From the NCBI RefSeq assembly GCF_023078275.1, contig NC_062996.1:9176001-9240000 (forward strand): 64,000 nucleotides of DNA. Reading direction: 5' to 3'. Each line of letters opens with the position of its first letter. The stretch's first letter is position 1. Made by a program: the position numbers and the translations under genes. The DNA comes from Leguminivora glycinivorella (Eukaryota > Arthropoda > Insecta > Lepidoptera > Tortricidae). Shown in pieces: positions 11,601 to 20,861 of the stretch. The notes beneath the pieces were generated by a model. The model was not told the DNA's origin and made no database searches. It saw nothing but the letters and a program-made list of their open reading frames with translations.

Positions 11601-14600
11601 ATTGGTGAGCATTAGACTCTTCGTTCGTCGCGACATTATTGACAAGTAGCAGTACTGATAATTTACGCTATTTGACGCGTGATTGTCACTAGATGTCACT
11701 TAACTATGCCTATACAAATATATTTGTGTGATGAGCACAGATATTGGTCCTGAGTCATGGATGTTTTCTGTGTATAGAAGTATGTACTTATCTATTTAAG
11801 TACGTATATCGTCGCTTAGCACCCATAGCACAAGCTTTGCTTAGTTTAGGGCTAAGTTGATCTGTGTAAGGTATACCCAATGTTTATTTATTTATTGCTT
11901 ATATCTCGAGTATAAAGCGCCGGTAGCCTAGCGGTAAGTGCGTGCGACTTTCGTTCCGGGGGTCGCGGGTTCGAACCCCGGCTCGCACCAATGAATTTTC
12001 GGAACTTATGTGCGAAATGTCATTTGATATTTGCCAGTCGCTTTTCGGTGAAGGAAAACATCGTGAGGAAGCCGGACTAATTCCAAAGGCCTAATTACCC
12101 TTCGGGTTGGAAGGTCAGATGGCAGTCGCTTTCGTAAAACTAGTGCCTACGCCAAATCATGGGATTAGTTGTCAAAGCAGACCCCAGGCTCCCGTGAGTC
12201 GTGGCAAATGCCGGAATAACGCAAGGAGGATGATGATCTCCACTTACACGTTTGGCACGAAATATTGTATGTATTATAATATATGTATGTAGGTATATAA
12301 TATGTAAGCAGTATGTATGTATATGTATGTGTAGGTATTATATGTATTATGTAGGTATATGCTTTTTAGCTACAATTAATTTTAATTTAGTTTTTTTGCA
12401 CCTCCCAATTAGTTAAAGTTATGAATACCATTTTTTCCACTACCCAAAGGTTGCCTGGAAGAGATCGCTCTTTAGCGATAAGGCCGCCTGTTGTTTACCT
12501 CTGTAATAAAATTTATTGTAATGTGTGTGTTCCTATGTACATTTCTGAGGTTGTGCAATAAAGTGGATTTGTATTGTATTGTATTGTATTGTATCTCGAT
12601 TATAATAGAATAGTACTTACAGAGTCCTAATAACAGGGTGTCCTTGCTGCTCTCTGCCCGGGTCCACTTCTTCCGGGGCTGATTTGGCCAGCATACGCTC
12701 CACATCCAAGATCTATCATTAAAACATAATATAAGTAGTCATATTTATATACAATACAATATATTTCTTTTTTGGCACAAGCTTTTATCGGGTCACTATC
12801 AAATTTACCTTATCGCTAAAAGACTATATAGCTGACACGTCTGGATTGTGTTATGTCTTTGTGGCTACGTAGACATGAATGCTAAATGTGTCTTTAGCAA
12901 AACGTCTGGATCTTAAAACGTAACAATTTAAAATGATCTAACTGCAAAACATCTTCATCTTCGAATGTCTGTATTACAGAACAGACATGAACGCTAAACG
13001 GTCAAGGAGCAAAAAATCTGGATTGTTTAATGTTTTTATTGCTAAATAGAATAAACGCCAAACGACCCGTTAGCAAAACGTCTGGTTTTAAAATGCTTAA
13101 GTGTCTTGAGAATTCAAACCTTCTCGCACTGTTAATAAGAACTGTTCTGTTACATACACGTCTGTTCTGTGACGTCAACACAGAACTATTCAGTAGCAAA
13201 ACGTCAACTGAATAGTTCTGTGTTGACGTCAATTAACTAACTACACTTTTGGCTTTTTAGATATGCTAATCATACGGACTATGTATATTTCCAGACGTTT
13301 GGCTACTCATTCATTCTAAGTCTTAGCCATCCAGTTAAATTTACTTTTTGCTGATTGAGTATTCTACTTTCATGTCATCCCAGCTGAATTGACTTTATAC
13401 TGACTGTATATTTAAATTTTCTGACATCTAGCCGAAATAGTCGTTTAGCGATAAGGTAAACTTGATAGTGACCCCTTTTATCGCTGACTGTACCTTTCCT
13501 TCAACAGTCATCTACTGCTCCGAGACGTTTCTAAAAACCCCTTACTCGATGGGGATACGACGTTTCATAACAGAGTTCCTATGACCACCTTTCTGCTCCA
13601 TTATCAGATCAGCTCCATGATACCATAATATTGCATTGGCACGTGATTTACATATCACACATGTGTGCAAAATTTCAGCTCAATTGAAAACCGGGAAGTG
13701 GGTTAAATTTAGCTTCTACGTTTTGACCGAAACTAACATACTAACAAGGCAAGTTGATTAAGGCTTGTAAAAAGTTAGTCAGTGCTAGAGATGGGCCGAA
13801 TATTCGGTAAATATTCGGTATTCTGCATATTCGGCAAGTTTTTCAATGTTCGTATTCGGCCGAATAATTCGGTTGCATTGCCGAATATTTACCGAATAAA
13901 CAAAGTAAATAACTAATGAAGATCTTACGTATTCCATTGGATAATAAGCTCCTATTTTAGTAGCTTCAAGGAACTACTAAAAAGAGATAATGAATAGGTA
14001 CATCAAAATATGTAAAAACAACCGTAGTTTAAGAGTTGAGAAGAGTTCAGAGTTGTTTTAACTAAGTTTTAGTTATCCACTAAATCATAAGAACATACTT
14101 GTAGTATGTATAAACATTATCAATCATTTCATAGTTTTAATCTTAACATCCGCTTTAAAAATATGGCGTAACCGAATATTCGGCCGAATGTTCGGTTCGG
14201 TAAGAGCTGAACCGAATGTTCGGCCGAATATTCGTATTCGGCAAAGTCCATATTCGGCCCATCTCTAGTCAGTGCCAACAGAATTAGTTTTCAGACGTTA
14301 CTTAATAAGCGCGATGTAGTTTCTAGGGATTGTGATATACGTGTTACACGCGGAACCGTAGCTACGTAGCCTTAGCACCGGCGGTGCTAAGATCCCGTAC
14401 TACACGGTCACGTCAAAGATACGTATCCGTTTCTGGATTCGGCTACGTTCCCGCGAATCTCGGCTTCGGCTCCGCTCCGCTCGGTTGTTGAAAGAGAGCT
14501 TGTAAATGTAAGTGTCGAACGGACCCTTCGCATTATGTGTTATACTAGTGGTCTTTGCATTGATTTGATTCCAGATGTTTTTTAAGTAATTACATATTGG

Positions 14601-17600
14601 TATTATTCTGTTCTCTGATAACCAGACATTATGAGTTTGTACAAAACAAACCAGTGAGATTCAAAAATCCCACCAATACCACCTATTGGTGGGATTTTTG
14701 AATCTCACCGGTGCCTTGTTTTGTATGCAGCCGATGACTATTTAGTACGAAATAAGCCACCCGATGAGAATCAAAAATCGCACTTCAGGTAGGTACTAGG
14801 TACCTCCATGGGGATGTCGATGAATATGAAAGTCCATCCAAATAAATATATTAATATCTCTAATTAATATTTACTCCCTAGTAAGAAATGCTACAGGTAG
14901 ACCAATTCAACAATTTAAAAGTATTTTAAGTGAAATTGTTGTTCATAAATATTATTACTGGCTGGACAACCGTCTTTCGTCGGTGAAAATACTAAGAAAT
15001 AGTTGCACGTGCAGATAAAGATAACAAACAATAGTTTGCGGGCCATTGATAATAAATACCTTCAAGGCTTTGGGATTTACCTGTTAAGTACCATGTGTTC
15101 CTATTGTTTGTGAAGTTAAGTGAAAGCAAAAATAACAAACTATTTGACTACTTCGGATACTACCAACTATAAGACGCTGACTGTACATGTTAGATTATTT
15201 AAAAAAAGTTGATTAATTATAGTCTGTGTCATGTGAATGAAAATTAGAATTTTACCTATTTTTTTATACGTTGATTATACGCGAATTCTTTTGATACACA
15301 TCTTTTACAATTTGTACTGGTCTATTATTTTTGCCTCCAAAATAATATTTGCACGTAGAACCGATGGCCGTTGGGGCGGAAAGGTTCTCGAGTGGCGACC
15401 GCGTACCGGAAGGCGAAGCGTGGGTAGGCCCCCAACAAGGTGGACTGATGACCTGGTGAAGGTCGCAGGAGTCCGCTGGATGCGGGTGGCGCAGGACAGG
15501 TCATTGTGGCAATCTTTGGGGGAGGCCTATGTCCAGCAGTGGACGTCTTTCGGCTGATATGATGATGATGATGATGATGATAATATTTGCATCTTATTAT
15601 TTTTGATCACTCTTAAAACTTTATTTAAAATGCAAAAATATGGAAACTGAAATTAAAAACTCGCCCCTTGCATTACATTCGGGGGTCTTAGTGACACGCA
15701 TAAAATCTACACTAAACGTCACGGTCACGACTGGATCCGATCTACGTATAAATAAGATACGTATCTCCGTGTACACGTAGCTACGTATCTTAATTACACG
15801 TAGCCGAATCACACGGAGCAAACGGAGCGGATCTCCGTTGCCGAGTAACACGGCAACGGAGATTCGGCTACGGGTACACGAAACACGGTCACGACCAGGA
15901 GCTCTAGTAGTTTCGCGTTCGGAAGGATCAGCGCCATCTAGCGGCAGATAGCACACAAACTATAACTAAGAGCGCAAGGATTTTACTTTGACACCCGGAA
16001 AAATCTTAACAGCGCGATGTAGCATTTTGCTCAAAGGGATCAGCGACATCTAGCGGCGAATTTACGCACTAACCTTAATACTAGCGTCCACACTGCCAGT
16101 AGCCACCAGTTGACCGCAGGCACTAAAGGCGCCAGCGCGACACGCCATCTTGTGTGACGTTACGTAAGCTGTCTCGTAGGTTGCTGGCTCGGGCGCGAGA
16201 GAGGATGCGTCCATTTCGTACTCCAAGTCTGTTGGAAAATGTTTAATAATAAAATAAATAAATATTGGGGACATCTTACACAGATCAAATTAGGCCCAAA
16301 CTAAGCAAAGCTTGTACTATGGGTGCTAAGCGACGATAGATAGATACATACTCAAATAGATAAATACATACTTATATACACAGAAAAACCTCCATGACTC
16401 AGGAACAAATATTATCTGTTTTCATCACACAAATAAATGCCCGTAGCGGGATTCGAACCTAGGAGCGCGGCTTAGCAGGCAGGGTCACTACCGACTGAGA
16501 CAGACCGGTCGTTTATGTCAATATAATGTAATTTTAATCGGGTTTTTATAACTGTATCAAGTTTTGCGATATTACATTTGTCCTCTATACTAATGACTAC
16601 TTTTCTTAAACAGAAATATTTTCGAAACAATAGTTATTTGTTATACAAGGGGGCAAAGTTGTATTTTAACGCCGAGTGTGAAATTGAAAAACGAGCAAGT
16701 GAAAGGATTCTATAGTTGAACCACGAGCGAAGCGAGTGGTTCGAGAATAGAATCCTGAACTTGCGAGTTTTTTAACACACGAGAAGTAAAATACATTTGC
16801 ACCCGAGTGTAGCACAAAACTTTTCCCCTCACTATAGCGAGGAAACTACAAAGCAAAAAATGCGTTCAACTGCTTCCAGTAGTTCCACAGGTGGTAAATC
16901 ATCTTTATTACTAGATTCACCTACTTTTATCAATTTTAAAGCAGTTAATTTGACTTTATTCAAGGTCAAATTACTTTACCCACTAGTGGATAAAATGCGT
17001 TTTTACCCGCTGGTATTAAAGGACAAAACACGTGTTTCCGAGCTAGTGAGGGGAAAACGTAATTTCGTTTTGTACACATTTTAAACCCCTTAAGTTAGAC
17101 AAGAACATCACAACGAGGCGATAAGACCACCTGTTGTTTTGTTAATGTACGTCACCTAAACGAGCTTAGACTGTGCTAGGAACGCGCATCTTTCATATAT
17201 TTGATCGCCAGTGTTTGAGGTGTGGTTTAGTATAGAGTGTAAATCGCGTTGACACATATGTTTGTCAATGAAACATCCTAGGGCTGGAAAAAAGGTTAAA
17301 AACGGGCCTGTATCACTGAATGTAAACTCACCAAATCCTGTAGTTCCGAGCAAATGCTCAGCTCCGCTGGAGGCAGCCAAACGGTCTTTGCGATCTGGCT
17401 CGTGCTGGAGTCCCACCATCATCACATTCAGCAGCCTTGGACAAAGAATAGACATATTAAAAAAAAAAAATTATAGGACATTCTTACACAGATTGACTGA
17501 GGCCCACGGTAAGCTCAAGAAGGCTTGTGTTGTGGGTACTCAGACAACGATATATATAATATATAAATACTTATATAAATAGAAAACACCCATGACTCAG

Positions 17601-20293
17601 GAACAAATATCTGTACTCATCACACAAATAAATGCCCTTACCGGGATTCGAACCTGGGACCGCGGCGCAGCAGGCGGGGTCACTACCGACTGCGCCAGAC
17701 TGGTCGTCAAATTTGCAAACATTTCATTTTTGGCACAAGCTTCTATCAGCGACTATTACCTTTTTTCAACAGTCATCTACTTCTCTCAAAGACGTTTCTA
17801 AAAACCCCTTACATAATGGGGATATGACGTTTCATAACAGAGTTCCTATGACCACCTTTCTGCTCCATCATATCAGCTCCAATATTACCATAATATTGCA
17901 TTGTCACATGATTTACATATCGTGATTTATGCCAACAAACTCCTGCAGTTTGGCAGAAGATTTGTGAGTGTGTTTAGTAAAACGTCCCACTATGCCCGTT
18001 ATCATTATGGCGAAATTGACTTGTATAGTTATATGAATAAACTGACAAGCGGCTTTACAGCAATCGCCAAAGTGGGACGTTTTCCCGTGCACACTCACAT
18101 TTAATGTTGTCAAAAAAGGGTTTATTTTGAAAATAAACGATTTTTTTTTATGTGTGCAAAATTCCAGCTCATTTGGAGACCGGGAAGTGTTTCAAATTCC
18201 ATCAAATTTGCACACCACTAGGCTAGTTTATGTCATGTTGTACACAATTATTACAAGTAGGTACCTGTCGCTAGGAGGGCAAGGTTCTGCATGCACAGCT
18301 GCTGCCAACGTTGCGGCTATGGGCTGGAAGCCATCGTAGTACAGTTGGCTGAAAGAAAGATCACATGTTATTATTGTTAAACAACATAGTCAGTGGAGAT
18401 TTGTTTAACTTTTCAAGCCCCGCGGGATCCCCAGGGAGCTAGCTTAAATATTTAAATGACACCTTAATTAATTTTGGCATAATTTAAAATTGAGTGTTCA
18501 TATTTGAGGTCTCATACCTTTTGAAAGGTTAATCATAGGTATTTTAGTTGCAAACATCATCATCCTCCTTGCGTTATCCCGGCATTTGCCACGGCTCATG
18601 GGAGCCTGGGGTCCTTTGAAAACGAATCCCAAGATTTGGCATAGGCACTAGTTTTACGAAAGCGACTGCCATCTGACCTTCCAACCCGAAGGGTAACTAG
18701 ACCTTATTGGAATTAGTCTGGTTTCCTCACGAAGTTTTCCTTCACCAAAAAGCGGCTGGCAAATATCAAAACATTTCGCACATAAGTTCCGAAAAAGTCA
18801 TTGATGCGAGCCGGGGTTCGAACCCGCGACCTCCAGAACGAAAGTCGCACGCACGTTACCGCTAGCCTACCGGCGCAGTTGCAAATAATCAAGTATGTTT
18901 GATGAGTTGAGTCTACACAGGCCATGCTGCCTTAAACAATAACTTCACTGTGAGGTTTGCTTATACTATTTTTATTAAATTTTACAGCATTATTAACTAA
19001 AGTTCTAATGCCGTGGAAATGAGAGCGTTAAGAAGCATGGCTGGTGTGAAGTTGAGTGTTAGTATCAGAAATAGCGTGATAAGAGAGAAGTGTGGAGTGC
19101 CAGTTGGAAGTGGAAGACCTAGGCGAACTTTTCTTGTTCAAATCGGGGAAATATTGCAAAAAGGCCAGGTCAGAAGTACTCGAAACCGACGAGCGTGTAT
19201 GAGAAACGTTATGAAAGTGTGTGAAGCGAAAGTGATTTGTCAGGATCGTAGTAAATGGAAATCCGTGATCTCTGCCTACCCCTCTGGGGAACAGGCGTGA
19301 TTGTATGTATGTATGTATGTATGTTTTACTTTTTTATTAAACATTTTATGACAAAGCATTTTTGATTAGCATTGTCACATTAAATTCCTTAAAATGCTGT
19401 AACAAACTTTACTACTTAACATGTTCACTCATGCGCGGATCCAGGGGGGTCATGGGGGTCATGACCCCTCCCTGGAGCCTAAGTTGGCCATACAAATAGA
19501 CCACGTGACCACCCTGGGGCCCTGGGCCTTTACCACGTGACCCCCCCTGGGCACGAAGCTGGATCCACGCTTGTGGTCTTTAGACCTCTTATGAAGTATG
19601 GTTAATTACGAGTTATGTTAATTGCCGCAGCGAAGGTGTTAAATGTAGCTGAGATTTTACTGAAAATCGTGTATCTAAAGCAAGAAAGGTTCAAACAGTT
19701 GTTGATGTGAGTAGTGGCAATTTCATATAAAATTCAATATGCTTGCAGGGGCATTTCAATGTATTAACTCAATAAAAACCAAGCTATGGTCTTTATTGCT
19801 GCATAGCTATGTGTATGGCGTATCATATTTCATACAATTAGATTTACTAACAATAACGTAGGTAATCTATACTAAACTATGATGTCAATCTTGTTACATC
19901 GAAAAGCTTTTGTTGGTTAGTATGAGGTTCGTATGTGTGTATTTTACATAAATCTAATATGTAATTGAGTTGGTTCTATCTGGTTTTTCTGGATAAGTGT
20001 ATAAATATCTCGAAAACATTTAACAAATAAAACATAACCTCACTTAGTTGAAACGAAGATAAAATACAATGAACCTAATGTAAAACCCATTAAAATGATT
20101 TCAACACATATACGCTGGCCTAAGTTAACTATTTAAACTAAAACAATTTTGAAAATTACGTGCAAACGTAACAATAATCGAGTAATTGGTACTCAAGCGA
20201 TATAACAATTTACCTGATGATCAAGCGATAGAGCAACTCCCTGTTCTTAACAACGTTTCTGGTATCAATGTCTTGTCCATTATTTTCCTTCAT
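5496..20293 (-). CDS. CSTF1: CSTF1, cleavage stimulation factor 50-kDa subunit (10 exons, 3' end missing)
   Basis: Ten minus-strand exons (80, 84, 104, 155, 92, 139, 161, 151, 94 and 151 bases) splice in phase into 403 codons plus two bases. The product is CstF-50, a nuclear WD40 protein of the complex that recognises the GU-rich element during mRNA 3'-end cleavage and polyadenylation. Exons 1-2 encode the N-terminal dimerisation region (LYRLIISQLYYDGFQPIAA). The rest carries WD40 repeats, with signatures such as DHTDEITALDFHP, SGSADGTVKLWD and TSGLDSSIKLWELS. Human CSTF1 is 431 residues, so about 28-30 codons are missing; they would lie left of 5496 but were not found. Introns hold at least six hAT-like MITEs and several SINEs. 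The gene is probably nested antisense in PLCE1. Identity is confident from motifs alone. Confidence 0.93.
5787..6235. mobile_element. hAT-like MITE family 1, copy 1 (449 bp)
   Basis: The ends are TAGGCTTGTG and CACAAGCCTA, flanked by an 8-bp direct repeat TAATCCAT (5779-5786 and 6236-6243). An 8-bp target duplication and short TIRs are the mark of hAT transposition. There is no transposase. The element lies in a CSTF1 intron. Confidence 0.88.
6246..6758. mobile_element. hAT-like MITE family 2, copy 1 (513 bp)
   Basis: The ends are TAGAGATGGGCCGAATAT and its inverse, with 8-bp target duplication ATCCATAC (6238-6245 and 6759-6766). Near each end it carries several ATTCGGCCGAAT palindromes. It abuts the family 1 copy, and the two target duplications overlap. 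Confidence 0.88.
6856..6949 (-). CDS. CSTF1: CSTF1 exon 9, WD40 repeat
   Basis: The acceptor is GTTGCAG|TATCTC and the donor CACTG|GTAAG. It encodes YLLTSGLDSSIKLWELSSSR and ends in YTGAGTTG. The conserved SSIKLWE block and the following C-rich segment align with the human protein's KDSVAKLWE repeat. Confidence 0.92.
7094..7542. mobile_element. hAT-like MITE family 1, copy 2 (449 bp)
   Basis: Nearly identical to the copy at 5787 but flanked by a different 8-bp repeat, CTGGTATG (7086-7093 and 7543-7550). It is therefore a separate insertion and not a tandem duplication. Confidence 0.88.
7682..8140. mobile_element. hAT-like MITE family 1, copy 3 (459 bp)
   Basis: More diverged from copies 1 and 2, and 10 bp longer through a repeated CTTACAA segment. 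Its 8-bp target duplication is ATATCTAC (7674-7681 and 8141-8148). Confidence 0.87.
8362..8512 (-). CDS. CSTF1: CSTF1 exon 8, WD40 repeat
   Basis: The acceptor is CCCCAG|ATTCTC and the donor AGCAAG|GTTAGT. It encodes FSPNGKYFASGSADGTVKLW, followed by the conserved SNRCFNTFVNAHDGSEVCS, which matches the human SNRCIRTFEKAHDGAEVCS. Confidence 0.93.
8640..9740 (-). repeat. tandem segmental duplication in CSTF1 intron, with partial exon copy
   Basis: A unit containing TGGTAGATGGCG, ACGTCTGAAAACTGTCGTGG and TTCAAAATGGCTGCCAC recurs from 8640, 8860, 9080 and 9395. Within it, 9276-9370 is nearly identical to the 3' part of exon 7 (9727-9887) including its splice donor, and 8815-8850 and 9040-9060 are smaller remnants. 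The exon was evidently caught in the duplication. The copies lack the 5' part of the exon and its acceptor. Confidence 0.7.
9727..9887 (-). CDS. CSTF1: CSTF1 exon 7, WD40 repeat
   Basis: The acceptor is TCTCTAG|GACGCC and the donor ATCAA|GTAAGT. It encodes DAEQVLCVAFHPLGDHIIAS, then THPVIRLYDVTTSQCFV and a His-rich SHHHT. It aligns with the human segment EAEMLRSISFHP...HPTLRLYDINTFQCFV and joins in phase on both sides. Confidence 0.9.
9888..10686. other. CSTF1 intron; LINE fragment near 10580-10670
   Basis: The stretch is mostly AT-rich and unrecognised. A ~90-bp segment at 10580-10670 (GGGCGAGCTCACTCCATCG, then CACGTCTTTGCCTTTGGC) recurs inverted at 30190-30275 and looks like part of a LINE. 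Confidence 0.45.
10687..10825 (-). CDS. CSTF1: CSTF1 exon 6, WD40 repeat
   Basis: The acceptor is TTACAG|CTACGA and the donor TTACG|GTAAGA. It encodes YDHTDEITALDFHPREQILV and SASRDCCIKLFDITKASAKK, a textbook WD40 blade that matches human CSTF1. Confidence 0.95.
11387..11720. mobile_element. 334-bp TIR element
   Basis: The ends are inverted over about 70 bases (TATTTGTATAGGCATAGTTA, then AATCACGCGTCA and AATTATCAGTA on both arms). The middle is AT-rich with no open frame. It lies in a CSTF1 intron. Confidence 0.65.
11733..11880 (+). mobile_element. SINE family A fragment
   Basis: It carries the body of SINE family A in sense (GTCCTGAGTCATGGATGTTT to GCACCCATAGCACAAGC) and lacks the tRNA-like head. 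Confidence 0.55.
11921..12238 (+). mobile_element. tRNA-derived SINE, family B
   Basis: The head has a box A-like TAGCCTAGCGGTAAG and a box B GGGTTCGAACCCCGG. The body includes GTCGCTTTTCGGTGAAGG, TCGGGTTGGAAGGTCAGATG and AATGCCGGAATAACGCAAGG, and ends in a GATGATGAT tract. Other copies are at 18556-18881 and 48936-49447. Confidence 0.75.
12440..12600 (+). repeat. LINE 3' end with (TATTG)n tail
   Basis: AGCGATAAGGCCGCCTGTTG, then GTTGTGCAATAAAGTGG, then repeats of TATTG. This resembles the 3' ends of lepidopteran LINEs and has no coding capacity. Confidence 0.5.
12621..12712 (-). CDS. CSTF1: CSTF1 exon 5
   Basis: The acceptor is GATAG|ATCTTG and the donor ACTCT|GTAAGT. It encodes ILDVERMLAKSAPEEVDPG and ends in HPVIRTL, matching the human ILDTERMLAK...HPVIRTLYDH segment. 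Confidence 0.94.
12773..13775 (+). repeat. repeat D (TTGGCACAAGCTTTTATC), split by a MITE
   Basis: The repeat starts TTTGGCACAAGCTTTTATC and resumes after the inserted MITE with CTTTTATCGCTGACTGTACC, running to GGCAAGTTGATTAAGGCTTG. Related copies lie at 17727, 48396 and 62038, three of the four interrupted. The ends carry AAGCTTTTA in opposite orientation. Confidence 0.65.
12790..13474. mobile_element. 685-bp hAT-like MITE inside repeat D
   Basis: The ends are GGGTCACTATCAAATTTACC and the inverse, with 8-bp target duplication CTTTTATC (12782-12789 and 13475-13482). Internally it repeats AGCAAAACGTCTGG several times and holds a perfect hairpin at about 13171-13231. Confidence 0.85.
13786..14267. 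mobile_element. hAT-like MITE family 2, copy 2 (482 bp)
   Basis: Same ends and same ATTCGGCCGAAT subterminal palindromes as the copy at 6246, with its own 8-bp target duplication GTCAGTGC (13778-13785 and 14268-14275). Confidence 0.88.
14335..15353. other. CSTF1 intron; GC-rich ACGTAGC motif patch and hairpin
   Basis: Positions 14335-14500 are unusually GC-rich and share ACACGGTCACG and CGGCTACG motifs with 15715-15900. Positions 14640-14725 form a hairpin whose arms carry GATTCAAAAATCCCACCAAT. The remainder is AT-rich with nothing recognised. Confidence 0.45.
15354..15579 (+). mobile_element. RTE-type LINE 3' fragment (226 bp)
   Basis: The frame encodes the end of an RTE-like reverse transcriptase (GRPPTRWTDDLVKVAGVRWM and WQSLGEAYVQQWTSFG) and finishes in a GATGATGAT tail. 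A 12-bp target duplication, ATAATATTTGCA (15342-15353 and 15580-15591), flanks it, so this is a 5'-truncated insertion. Confidence 0.85.
15715..15905. repeat. GC-rich repeat with ACGTAGC and CGGAGA motifs
   Basis: Dense runs such as GTACACGTAGCTACGTATCT and CAACGGAGATTCGGCTACG stand out from the AT-rich intron. The motif ACACGGTCACG or a close variant marks both ends and also occurs at about 14403. Confidence 0.35.
16074..16228 (-). CDS. CSTF1: CSTF1 exon 4, first WD40 repeat
   Basis: The exon completes the codon opened in exon 3 and encodes DLEYEMDASSLAPEPATYET and SHKMACRAGAFSACGQLVAT. It ends GSVDASIK before GTTAGT. This is the human LDFDTDV...[27 protein letters not shown] segment. Confidence 0.93.
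16283..16510 (-). mobile_element. tRNA-derived SINE, family A
   Basis: It carries the box B region (read on plus as GGGATTCGAACCTAGGAGCG) and the CATGACTCAGGAACAAAT body. It is more diverged than the copies at 17470 and 52642. Confidence 0.65.
16655..17065 (+). repeat. repeat F, about 410 bp
   Basis: It begins with GGGGGCAAAGTTGTATTTTA and includes ACCACGAGCGAAGCGAGTGG and CACTAGTGGATAAAATGCG. Reverse copies are at 37112-37535 and 62850-63262. There is no long open frame in common, and the mobility class is unknown to me. Confidence 0.65.
17332..17435 (-). CDS. CSTF1: CSTF1 exon 3
   Basis: The acceptor is CCAAG|GCTGCT and the donor GGATTTG|GTGAGT. It encodes LLNVMMVGLQHEPDRKDRLA and EHLLGTTGF, corresponding to human RLLHLIKLGME-type sequence linking the N-terminal domain to the propeller. 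It is 104 bases long and keeps phase. Confidence 0.9.
17470..17706 (-). mobile_element. tRNA-derived SINE, family A
   Basis: Full-length copy. On plus it reads from TTATAGGACATTCTTACACA to CGACTGCGCCAGACTGGTCG, so the tRNA-like head is at the high-coordinate end. Confidence 0.78.
17727..18215 (+). repeat. repeat D copy, interrupted by a hairpin element
   Basis: It starts TTTTGGCACAAGCTTCTATC, breaks after GATTTACATAT near 17918 and resumes at ATGTGTGCAAAATTCCAGC near 18150. The inserted piece includes a TIR segment at 17963-18099 (GTGAGTGTG ends, AAAACGTCCCAC on both arms). Confidence 0.6.
18265..18348 (-). CDS. CSTF1: CSTF1 exon 2, N-terminal dimerisation region
   Basis: The acceptor is TTTCAG|CCAACTG and the donor GACAG|GTACCT. 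It encodes QLYYDGFQPIAATLAAAVHA and EPCPPSDR, closely matching human QLYYDGYISIANGLINEIK-type sequence. Confidence 0.93.
18556..18881 (-). mobile_element. tRNA-derived SINE, family B
   Basis: Inverse of the copy at 11921. The box B reads GGGGTTCGAACCCGCGACC on the plus strand and the 3' body lies at the low-coordinate end. Confidence 0.72.
18990..19325 (+). mobile_element. RTE LINE 3' fragment with (TGTA)n tail
   Basis: The frame includes GSGRPRRTFLVQIGEILQKG and ends in SAYPSGEQA, the C-terminus of an RTE-type reverse transcriptase, followed by ACAGGCGTGATTGTATGTAT. Compared with the copy at 46960 it lacks about 90 bases. It is a dead fragment in the first CSTF1 intron. Confidence 0.75.
19434..19572. 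repeat. G/C-rich inverted repeat, GCGCGGATCCAG ends
   Basis: The ends are inverse copies (GCGCGGATCCAGG and CTGGATCCACGC), with GGTCACGTGG-type sequence repeated inside. It is probably a small mobile element. Confidence 0.45.
19575..20213. other. first intron of CSTF1, nothing recognised
   Basis: AT-rich with no repeat or coding signal. Confidence 0.4.
20214..20293 (-). CDS. CSTF1: CSTF1 exon 1 with start codon
   Basis: ATG at 20293-20291 opens MKENNGQDIDTRNVVKNREL, then LYRLII, with donor ATCAG|GTAAAT. The start is the first ATG of the frame, and the N-terminus resembles human CSTF1, which starts [24 protein letters not shown]. Confidence 0.93.
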
Positions 20294-20861
20294 TTTGTCT
20301 CAAAAGCTAGAAAAGAATTACAAATTAGGAAAATTTTCGCCGGTGGTAAAGGTTAAATTTATGTTTGACAACAACGTAAAAAATATACTTGCTTGTCTAT
20401 GAATAGATTCTCTTGTCTATGGTTTTCCGGTGCGGCTTGATTGTGCGATTATTGTTATCGATTAACTATAAACAAAATCGACTAGAGAGTTCTGTTGATA
20501 AGTCCAGTACACACTACTGGCACTATTCAACAGAAATATGCCGGTTATGGCGGTAAGCCGGTAAATTATAATCAATATCTACAGACATGCGCTGTAGGGA
20601 CTACTGATGACTAACTTTGTTTCAAACAATAACGTTAACATTTTTTTTACTTGTTATTTGCTAATTATCTTGCTTTACATATAAATTAGTAACACTTTTT
20701 TTTTCAACTTAATCCAAAATGAAATATAAACGAAGAAATATTTTTCATTCAATCGATAATCGGCTGATCAAACTGGTTATGTTCTTGAATTAAAAATTTT
20801 CTGTACCCGTATAAAAATTTGATTACAAAGAATAAAAAGTTTTTTTTAATTATTTCAACAG
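20294..20861. other. gap between CSTF1 start and first visible PLCE1 exon
   Basis: This 568-base stretch holds the presumed CSTF1 promoter and the 3' part of a PLCE1 intron. I see no PLC exon in it. In particular there is no sequence for the SSHNTYL block that must precede the exon at 20862. Confidence 0.5.

Noticed and set aside
11924..11990. tRNA gene suggested by box A/box B and a CCA-like end
   Set aside because: The sequence continues into a body repeated at 18556 and 48936, so it is the tRNA-derived head of a SINE. The same holds for the heads at 2900, 16450, 17650 and 52830.
19013..19300. 95-codon frame as a host gene
   Set aside because: The peptide matches the RTE reverse-transcriptase end also found at 47112, with a microsatellite tail.
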